This document shows, piece after piece, positions 13,821 to 19,364 of a DNA stretch of 19,364 bases (position 1 is the stretch's first letter; every line of letters starts with the position of its first letter). Source of the stretch: DASYCK01 sp036500205 (GTDB lineage Bacteria; Myxococcota_A; Polyangia; Fen-1088); the NCBI GenBank assembly GCA_036500205.1, contig DASYCK010000017.1, positions 1 through 19,364 on the forward strand. The letters run 5' to 3'. The notes beneath the pieces are model-generated. The model saw nothing but the letters and a program-made list of their open reading frames with translations, did not search any database and was not told the origin of the DNA. The translations under genes and the position numbers were made by a program.

Positions 13821-14381
13821 ATGCGCAGGCTCGCGGGCATCGGCTTCCTGGTGTTGGGGGTGACGGCGGCGGCACCGGCTGTTCGAGCACAGGTTCCGAT
13901 TCGCGCCCAAGCTGACGAGTCGCGCGAACACCTCCTTGCCGTCGGCCTGAAGGCGGGCCTTCTCCCCCCAATCCTCACGGTCGTCGAGGTCGTCACGCGA
14001 CCCCGTCCGAAGCTCGCCCTCGGTCTGTTCGGGATGTACACCTCCGGTGTCGGCCTCGGCAACGGCGCCGGGCGCACCTCGCTGGGGGGCGAGCTGGGTA
14101 TCGAATTCCGTGGAGGCCGGCGGAACACGCCTTATGTGTCGTTCGCCTACGACTACTACCACGCGAGCCCGGACGCGAACGGAGGCTGGGAGACGTCGCA
14201 AACCGCTTACCTCACGGCCGGCTACCTCTGGAAGGCCCGGAGCGTCGAGCTCTATGTCGGGGGTGGGCTGTTCATCCTGCTGGCCGACGACCTGCCGCCC
14301 TGCACCGGCCTCTGCCTGAACCGCAACACGTCGCCCTTGCTCCCGACACTCGAGCTCGGCGTCCGTTTCGCGTTTCTGTGA
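13821..14381 (+). CDS. Small outer-membrane beta-barrel protein
   Basis: The 186-residue protein has a Sec signal peptide (cleavage likely after VRA, residue 23) and about eight amphipathic strands with aromatic girdles (LAVGLKAGLL, LALGLFGMYTSGV, SLGGELGIEF, YVSFAYDYYHA, AYLTAGYLW, SVELYVGGGLFIL). It ends LELGVRFAFL, like the final strand of barrels recognised by BamA. This size fits an OmpA/OmpW-like or OmpX-like eight-stranded barrel. Cys pairs are confined to one loop (PPCTGLCLN). GTGGAT precedes the start by a few bases. It converges with the alpha/beta hydrolase, only 12 bases between stops. Function unknown. Confidence 0.78.
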   Translation: MRRLAGIGFLVLGVTAAAPAVRAQVPIRAQADESREHLLAVGLKAGLLPPILTVVEVVTRPRPKLALGLFGMYTSGVGLGNGAGRTSLGGELGIEFRGGRRNTPYVSFAYDYYHASPDANGGWETSQTAYLTAGYLWKARSVELYVGGGLFILLADDLPPCTGLCLNRNTSPLLPTLELGVRFAFL

Positions 14382-14393
14382 ACGGACCGGACT

Positions 14394-15569
14394 TCAGCGC
14401 GCCGCGCTCGCGGGCGCCGCCATCACGGGGATTGCGCCCGGCGGCGGACGTTCGCCGGTCAGACGCCAGCGGCGGAGCTCGCCAAACGCCGACCGGATCT
14501 CCTCGGTGCTGAACCGATCGTGGCCGCTCTCGGGCGTGTACTGCTGCGCGAAGAAGCGCCCGCGTCCGGCCAGTTGGACCAGCCCCGCGTAGCGATCGGA
14601 CGGATACCGCACGATCATCGGGTCGTAGATCGCTTGCAGCGACAGCAGCGGGCGCTCGAGCCGACCGGTCGGTGTGTAGTCCCGGACGGCCAGGACCCGG
14701 GCGCGCTCGTCGGCGCGGTATCGTTTGACCCCGTCGTTGACCGCCACGTCGTCGCCGGTGCCGGCGTAGATCGTATCCTGGTTGTCGTAGGGGTTGCCGC
14801 CCCAGCGTCGCTGCTCCTCGCCCAGGATGTAGGTGAAGAGGTCGAGGTTCATGGCCTGCTCCTTGTTCGAGCGCGCCATGGTGAAGCGGCGGAGTGTCGC
14901 GGACGCTTCGGGCTTGCTGTCGAGGAGCCGCTCGAGGGCGGCGGTTCGCTCCCAGGTGGTCATGAAGTCGGCTGGGACAAGGGCCGGTGACGGCAGCAGG
15001 TGACCCGGAAACAGATACTCGAACAGCACCAGCGAATCGAAGGCCAGGACCTTGTTGTAGTCGAGCGTGGGGCCGAGCGGCGCCGACATGGAGAGACCGC
15101 CGTCGTAGGTCGTCGGATAGGTCTCCATCAGCATCATCGTCACCGAGCCGCCCAGCGACGACCCGCTCACCCAGGTTTCGCGCGGAGCCCCGAATCGCGC
15201 CGAGAAGTGGCGGCGCAAGGTCTCCGTGTCCCGGAGCGCCTCCCGGACCGCAAACCCGCCGGCGGAGTAGCCCGACTGCGCCACCGCGTACCCGAGCGGC
15301 CCGAACGCCTGAACCATCTCGTCGGGGGCGCGCGCATCGAACCGCACCGGGGCACCTCGGTAGCCGTGGCAGTACATCACCAGCCCGCCGTTCCAGCCGG
15401 CGGGGATGTCGATCCGGTAGGGCGCGCCGTGGAGCTCGCCGACCTCGGTGGTCGGCCCGGTCGGACGGTGCGGTCGGCGCGACGCGCAGGTGGTCAGGCA
15501 GACGGAGAAAAACGTCGCCAACGCGGTCGGGAGCAGAGTCCACCGCGCGGTCCGGCAAGGTGGTCGCAT
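14394..15569 (-). CDS. Secreted alpha/beta hydrolase, probably a lipoprotein
   Basis: From the ATG at 15569 the 391-residue protein begins with a basic N-terminus and a hydrophobic run (12-25) ending in LTTC (Cys28), a probable lipobox. The alpha/beta hydrolase core shows the oxyanion HG at 68-69 (MYCHGYRG), the nucleophile elbow GSSLG with Ser138, and a likely acid Asp316 (YDPM) and His350 (SGHDRF). That is a complete triad, as in secreted serine esterases or peptidases. The open frame extends to 15695 but the added residues are R/P/S-rich and not coding-like. The ribosome site is weak. It is divergent from the membrane-protein gene across 190 bases. Confidence 0.8.
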   Translation of the reverse strand: MRPPCRTARWTLLPTALATFFSVCLTTCASRRPHRPTGPTTEVGELHGAPYRIDIPAGWNGGLVMYCHGYRGAPVRFDARAPDEMVQAFGPLGYAVAQSGYSAGGFAVREALRDTETLRRHFSARFGAPRETWVSGSSLGGSVTMMLMETYPTTYDGGLSMSAPLGPTLDYNKVLAFDSLVLFEYLFPGHLLPSPALVPADFMTTWERTAALERLLDSKPEASATLRRFTMARSNKEQAMNLDLFTYILGEEQRRWGGNPYDNQDTIYAGTGDDVAVNDGVKRYRADERARVLAVRDYTPTGRLERPLLSLQAIYDPMIVRYPSDRYAGLVQLAGRGRFFAQQYTPESGHDRFSTEEIRSAFGELRRWRLTGERPPPGAIPVMAAPASAAR

Positions 15570-15759
15570 CGTCCAGAGGGACACCGTCTCGGTGCCCGGG
15601 TTCCCACGAGATCCCTCGCAGCTTGGGCTCGGCGAGGACGGTGCGGCAACGGGCACGCTCCTCGTCGGTCGCCTTTGCCTGCGTCCGGGGGTCACTCATG
15701 GCGGGGCTCATTGGTCGTTCGACCGGTCACTTGAGGCGCCCTTGAGCGACAATGGGCGC

Positions 15760-17376
15760 ATGGCCGGCTTCACCGAGCGCCGCGCGCGCCGAGAGGCTCG
15801 AATCGAGATCTCGATCTTCGTGGTGCTGGTCGTGCTCGCGGCCGTGCCGGTCTTCGCGGGGCGATACCTCCCGCTCTTCGACTATCCCGCGCACCTCGCG
15901 GTCCCGGCGGCGCTGCGCCACCGTGCCGTTCCGGCGACCCGGGTCTCCCAGCTCTGGACCCTGGATCTTCGCCTGGTTCCGAACTCGCTGCACTACGCGC
16001 TCACCTACCTGGGCTCGTTCGCGATGCCGCTCGAGACCGCCTCCCGTCTGTTCGTCGCGCTCTTCTGCATCGCCGCCCTGCCGCCGGCGGCTGCGTTTCT
16101 GCTGCGTACCTTCGGGCGCGATTGGCGGCTGGCGGCGTTGGTGGTGCCGCTCTGTTGGAGCCGCTGTCTCTGGTATGGCTTCATCGGCTACTGCGCGGCG
16201 CTTCCACTCTCGCTGGTCGTCCTGGCACTGCTCCAGCGCGATCTTCGCCGGCCGGAGCTGCGGCGCGAGGCGATCCTGGCGGCGCTCGTGGCGCTGCTCC
16301 CGTTCGTTCATTTCTTCGTCATGGTCTTGACCCTCGTTCTCGCCTTCGCGCTGGTGCTCGCGCACGGGGTGAAGAGCACGCGCCGAGCGAGGCTCTGGCG
16401 ATCGGTCATGCCGCTGGCGACGGGGCCCTCGATGATGGCCCCCTGGTTCCTCGGCAGCTTGCACAGCGGGCCGCAGCCGACCGGCGGGGCCGCGGCCCAC
16501 CTGTTTGCTTCGCGCCCGCGCGCGGCTGATTACCTGGCGCTGCTTCACCATTGGTTCATCGAAGGATACACGGGACGATTCGACGACGTCCTGGCCGTGG
16601 TGATCGTCTTGACCTTGGCGGCGCTGATCGCCTATCCGACCCGGGAACGCGCCGCCGAGATCGTCGGTGCCGCGAGGCACTCCACGGGCGAGCGTTTCAT
16701 TCCGCTCGTCTCGTGCGCCGTCCTGGGGGCGCTGTATTTCCTGTTGCCGTTCGAGATTCGCGCTCCCTTTCATTGGTGGGGGATGAACGTGCGGGTCCTT
16801 CCGCTCCTCTACGTTTGGCTGCTGGTCGCCGTGCCTCCCGGCCGGTTGGACGGCCTCGGGCGCTTCCTTCTGGTTCCCGCTGCCGTCACGACCGCGGCGT
16901 TCTTGATCTACGTCGCCGTCGACGTGAGACGGACGTTCAACGGCCCCGAAGGCATGGGGGGATTTGACGAGGTGGTCGCGCGGATCCCGCCGGGATCGTC
17001 GGTGCTGGGGCTCTATACCGACTATCGCCAGCCGCCGCACTACGCGCACTACCCGTACCACTACGCCTCGTGCTACGCGGTGGTGCAGGGTGGCGGCGTG
17101 GCGGCTCCCTTCATTCCGATCCCTCAGTCGTGGACCAACCCGCGCGTCGTCCCCGACTACCCGGTGGCGGGTGACGCCGCCCTGTTTCAGTTCGAGCGGC
17201 ACGCCCCTGGCTTCTCGCACTTCCTCGTCCGCACCTGCCTGGGCGACCGTTGCGTGCCGGATCCGCTGGAGGGGAGAGCCGAGGTGCGGCGCCTCGCCGA
17301 GAGCGGACGCTGGAGGCTTTACCAGTGCGCGGCCGACCCTTGCGGCGCGACGGACGCTACGTGGTCCCCCCAATGA
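15760..17376 (+). CDS. Polytopic membrane protein, possibly a GT-C glycosyltransferase
   Basis: The 538-residue protein has roughly ten membrane segments. The first, at about 15-34, is followed by LPLFDYPAHLA. An acidic residue in this first extracytoplasmic loop is a hallmark of GT-C lipid-linked glycosyltransferases, but also occurs in unassigned relatives. The membrane part ends near residue 390 (FLIYVAVDVRRTF) and about 145 residues form a C-terminal extracytoplasmic domain with HYAHYPYHYASCY and several cysteines. The ATG at 15760 is chosen because the signal-like N-terminus starts there; the frame is open back to 15448 but that part overlaps the divergent hydrolase. The Gly-rich lipoprotein gene starts 20 bases downstream, so the two are probably cotranscribed. 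The sugar-transfer role is inferred. Confidence 0.7.
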   Translation: MAGFTERRARREARIEISIFVVLVVLAAVPVFAGRYLPLFDYPAHLAVPAALRHRAVPATRVSQLWTLDLRLVPNSLHYALTYLGSFAMPLETASRLFVALFCIAALPPAAAFLLRTFGRDWRLAALVVPLCWSRCLWYGFIGYCAALPLSLVVLALLQRDLRRPELRREAILAALVALLPFVHFFVMVLTLVLAFALVLAHGVKSTRRARLWRSVMPLATGPSMMAPWFLGSLHSGPQPTGGAAAHLFASRPRAADYLALLHHWFIEGYTGRFDDVLAVVIVLTLAALIAYPTRERAAEIVGAARHSTGERFIPLVSCAVLGALYFLLPFEIRAPFHWWGMNVRVLPLLYVWLLVAVPPGRLDGLGRFLLVPAAVTTAAFLIYVAVDVRRTFNGPEGMGGFDEVVARIPPGSSVLGLYTDYRQPPHYAHYPYHYASCYAVVQGGGVAAPFIPIPQSWTNPRVVPDYPVAGDAALFQFERHAPGFSHFLVRTCLGDRCVPDPLEGRAEVRRLAESGRWRLYQCAADPCGATDATWSPQ

Positions 17377-17396
17377 GACGATGATATGCTGCTGGC

Positions 17397-17981
17397 ATGT
17401 TTAGCTTAGAGCGTGTGTGGCGGGGGTTGCTGGCGCTGGCGATCGTGGGAACGATCCCGCTCTCGATCTGGGGAAGCGGTTGCAGCTCCCATCCCCTCGT
17501 GCAGCCCGACGCCTCCGGAGAAAGCGGCGGCGCGCCAGGAATGGGCGGAGTCTCCAGCGGTGGTTCGCCGGGGAGCGGCGGCTTGCCGGGCAGCGGCGGA
17601 CGCTCCACCGGGGGCGCGATCGGCACCGGCGGAAACGAGACCCCGCGCGACGCATCCGTCGACGCGCTCTCTGCGTGCTGTTCGCAGGCAGAGGCCAACG
17701 CCGAGGAGTGCACGCCCGACGGGCAGCAACTCAAGATCTGCAATTATCACTTCAGCAGCAGTGACACCAAGCAATGTGCCGGTGGTTCAATCGGCTCGTA
17801 CGCCTACATCTGGCTGGTTCAGGACTGCCCGAATGGCTGCGCGATGGGCAGCGGAACGGGCGGCGCCTCCGGAACGGGCGGCGCCCTCGGATCGGGCGGG
17901 ACTTCGGGATTGGGCGGCACTTTCGGGGCGGGCGGTAGCGTCGGGACCGGCGGAATCGTCAGCCGCGCCTACTGCCAATAG
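17397..17981 (+). CDS. Gly-rich lipoprotein with central Cys module and hexapeptide repeats
   Basis: The 194-residue protein has an N-terminal signal with candidate lipidated Cys29 (GSGC). A Gly/Ser-rich stretch at 43-80 is followed by a Cys-rich module at 93-148 (Cys94, 95, 105, 115, 127, 144, 148), and then a second Gly-rich stretch at 153-188 of six consecutive G-x-G-G-x-x hexapeptides. It closes with AYCQ. The Cys module resembles short domains found in other Polyangia surface proteins, but I cannot name it. It lies 20 bases after the membrane-protein gene, with only a weak ribosome site, and ends 8 bases from the convergent SIR2-like gene. It could be a wall- or surface-exposed partner of the upstream membrane protein. 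Confidence 0.75.
   Translation: MFSLERVWRGLLALAIVGTIPLSIWGSGCSSHPLVQPDASGESGGAPGMGGVSSGGSPGSGGLPGSGGRSTGGAIGTGGNETPRDASVDALSACCSQAEANAEECTPDGQQLKICNYHFSSSDTKQCAGGSIGSYAYIWLVQDCPNGCAMGSGTGGASGTGGALGSGGTSGLGGTFGAGGSVGTGGIVSRAYCQ
17853..17960 (+). repeat. Six 18-bp coding repeats (G-x-G-G-x-x)
   Basis: Six in-frame 18-base units encode GTGGAS, GTGGAL, GSGGTS, GLGGTF, GAGGSV and GTGGIV. The strict hexapeptide period is unlike the irregular Gly linkers of the other two lipoproteins in the window. Confidence 0.8.
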
Positions 17982-17989
17982 AGGCGGCG

Positions 17990-19207
17990 TCAGCCGCGCG
18001 CGAGCTCGCGGTGTAGCTCCGCGAACGCGGCGTCGGCGGTCGCGCGGACGAACAGATCGTCGCGCTGGGGCGCCTCGACGGGGTAGGGGATGGCGCCGCC
18101 GTCCGGCGCGACGTACGCCTCGGGATCGATGAACAGCACCCGCAGCCCTCGCGCGCGCGCCCGCATCTGGACCAGGCGGCGATCGGCGTGCACGCCGATC
18201 ACCAGCAACGATCGGGCCCGGGGATCGTGGGCGATTGTCGGGTAGTACGGCCCCCAGTCGTAACGGCGCAGGGAGATCTCCGGCAGACTGAGGTCGGCGC
18301 ACTGGCAATCGAAGTTGTTGGTGATCACCGGGCCGACCAGGAAGCCGCGCCGCCAGAGATCCTCGAGCCGCCGGTAGAACGGCGTCGGCGTCGCGGTCAG
18401 GCAGGCGCGGTAGATCGCGGTCATCTCGCGAAACTTGGCCTCCGGATCGCGGAACAACGTCAAGAGAGCGTCGTCGCCGGCGCGAAAGATGAAGCCGTAG
18501 TCGGCGCGCGAGACGCCGTAGATGCGGTGGAGCGTCGACAGGTGGGGAATGCCCGCCTCGATCGAGGGCCCGCAGCCGAGCTCGACTTGCGCGGGAAGGT
18601 GCTCGGCCAGCCCCGCGGCGCCGACCAACCGCGGCTCCTGGCGCTGGAGCTTGTCGCGTAGGCCGACCCGGTAGAAGACCTGCCACGGGCGGCGCTCCCA
18701 GTCCGCAGGGAGCGCGTACCCCTCGCTGCGGATGATCACGTCCAGGCTGGCGTAGCCTTCGGGCGGGGCCTGCTCGTGCGCCAGCTCCTCGGGGTGCGCG
18801 TCCCGGTGGCACACCATCGCCGTCAGATCGCCCCGGCGCCAGCGCTCCTCGGGCGCGGTGGCCGCCTCCCGGCGCCAGCCGCCCTCGACGAGACCCGCCG
18901 CGATCGCGGCGCGGTACTCGTCGATGTGGTCGCGCGGCAGACCGAGGATCAGGTGCAGGTAGGCATGGCGAAGCACGAAGGCGCGACCTTCGAGGCCGTA
19001 CTCGTCGTAGAAGTGGACGAGGCGCTTCTTGCGATCGGCGTCGCTTTGCCAGCCGGAGAGGCGCGCGTTGGAGGCGTGCTGGTGCCGGCGCCAGATCGAC
19101 TCCGTGAACCGGCGGTGCCAGCCGCTCTCGTCGGAGTCGATGTGCAGGCGATAGCGCTCGAGCTGCCGATCGGTCAGATCGCGCTGGACGATGAAGGGGA
19201 AGTTCAC
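17990..19207 (-). CDS. Divergent SIR2-like (sirtuin-fold) protein
   Basis: The 405-residue protein has a helical N-terminal part (about 1-110) followed by a Rossmann-like region with sirtuin landmarks in order: CGPSIEAGIPHL at 212-223 (compare GAGxS...GIPxFR), ITNNFD at 295-300 (compare TQNID), and SLLVIGVHADRR at 333-344 with VLFIDPE at 357-363 (compare the GTSL strand and the following I-N strand). The catalytic HG that should follow TQNID is not seen, so a classic deacylase is unlikely; NAD binding or hydrolysis as in SIR2-like domains of defence proteins is possible. The GTG start at 19207 is supported by GGAGG at 19213-19217 (minus strand) and a GTGA overlap with the upstream gene. Assignment is moderate because the motifs are degenerate. 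Confidence 0.55.
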   Translation of the reverse strand: MNFPFIVQRDLTDRQLERYRLHIDSDESGWHRRFTESIWRRHQHASNARLSGWQSDADRKKRLVHFYDEYGLEGRAFVLRHAYLHLILGLPRDHIDEYRAAIAAGLVEGGWRREAATAPEERWRRGDLTAMVCHRDAHPEELAHEQAPPEGYASLDVIIRSEGYALPADWERRPWQVFYRVGLRDKLQRQEPRLVGAAGLAEHLPAQVELGCGPSIEAGIPHLSTLHRIYGVSRADYGFIFRAGDDALLTLFRDPEAKFREMTAIYRACLTATPTPFYRRLEDLWRRGFLVGPVITNNFDCQCADLSLPEISLRRYDWGPYYPTIAHDPRARSLLVIGVHADRRLVQMRARARGLRVLFIDPEAYVAPDGGAIPYPVEAPQRDDLFVRATADAAFAELHRELARG

Positions 19208-19364
19208 GACAGCCTCCGCGCCACGGCGAACAGATCCGGACCGCGGCCGCTCTGGTAGAGCCAGGCCAGCGCCGGCGGCGAGAGCACGTCACCGAACAAG
19301 TGGATGCTGCAGCCGCTCTCGCAGAGATGAAGGCGGAAGCCGGCCTCCGCGAGCATGGCCCCGA
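19204..19364 (-). CDS. Unrecognised protein, C-terminus only (cut by right edge)
   Basis: An open minus-strand frame enters from the right edge and ends with TGA at 19204-19206, overlapping the GTG start of the SIR2-like gene as GTGA. The 52 visible residues look coding (MLAEAGFRLHLCESGCSIHL, then LSPPALAWLYQSGRG and an Arg-rich end), with the high third-position GC of the neighbours. I do not recognise the family. The overlap implies a coupled operon, so its identity would help interpret the SIR2-like protein. Confidence 0.65.
   Translation of the reverse strand, partial: GAMLAEAGFRLHLCESGCSIHLFGDVLSPPALAWLYQSGRGPDLFAVARRLS

Noticed and set aside
15690..15751. GGTCACT at about 15690 and 15725 as further ECF promoters
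   Set aside because: Neither has CGTC at 16 bases; GGTC and GACA occupy that position.
17787..19292. Long minus-strand open frame of 501 codons over the SIR2-like gene
   Set aside because: Arg/Pro/Ala-rich composition with no domain signal; it is an out-of-frame shadow of 17990-19207 in high-GC DNA.

Overview
The window is high-GC DNA with dense, consistent coding and many secreted lipoproteins. Several of these carry long Gly/Ser/Ala-rich linkers, and one has a Cys-rich module directly after its lipobox. That combination suggests a Myxococcota genome of the Polyangia type (Sorangium/Polyangium relatives). This is an inference from style; no rRNA or other marker gene is present. I see no tRNA, CRISPR array, integrase or insertion sequence.

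Layout, left to right. (1) 1-1217, minus strand: a DGPF/YCII protein and a RibD-type dihydrofolate-reductase-like protein joined by an ATGA overlap, then the first codons of a redoxin gene running off the left edge. An ECF42-like promoter motif precedes the DGPF gene. (2) 1548-7401, plus strand: a lipoprotein with a DUF7305-like domain, a strong hairpin terminator, then an outer-membrane beta-barrel gene followed by three tandem copies of one unrecognised lipoprotein family. All of these genes are chained by ATGA/GTGA overlaps. The third copy is broken by two single-base losses and has a foreign 3' end. Another unrecognised lipoprotein follows. (3) 7426-8940, minus strand: a surface lipoprotein with a seven-bladed Vgb-like propeller. 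(4) 9074-10775, plus strand: a YCII protein, an ECF sigma factor with a SnoaL-like extension, and a VOC protein. Matching GGTCACA-N16-CGTC elements precede the first and third genes, so this looks like a self-regulating sigma module. (5) 10821-12785, minus strand: a surface-anchored beta-helix glycoside hydrolase of the GH28/GH49 type. (6) 12892-14381, plus strand: a methyltransferase and a small outer-membrane barrel. (7) 14394-15569, minus strand: an alpha/beta hydrolase. (8) 15760-17981, plus strand: a polytopic membrane protein, possibly a GT-C glycosyltransferase, and a Gly-hexapeptide lipoprotein. (9) 17990-19364, minus strand: a divergent SIR2-like protein coupled to the 3' end of an upstream gene cut by the right edge.

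Most of the window serves the cell surface: at least eight lipoproteins or secreted proteins and two barrels. The two most coherent systems are the ECF module with its paired promoters, and the barrel plus triplicated-lipoprotein operon. The second is the better candidate for something undescribed.
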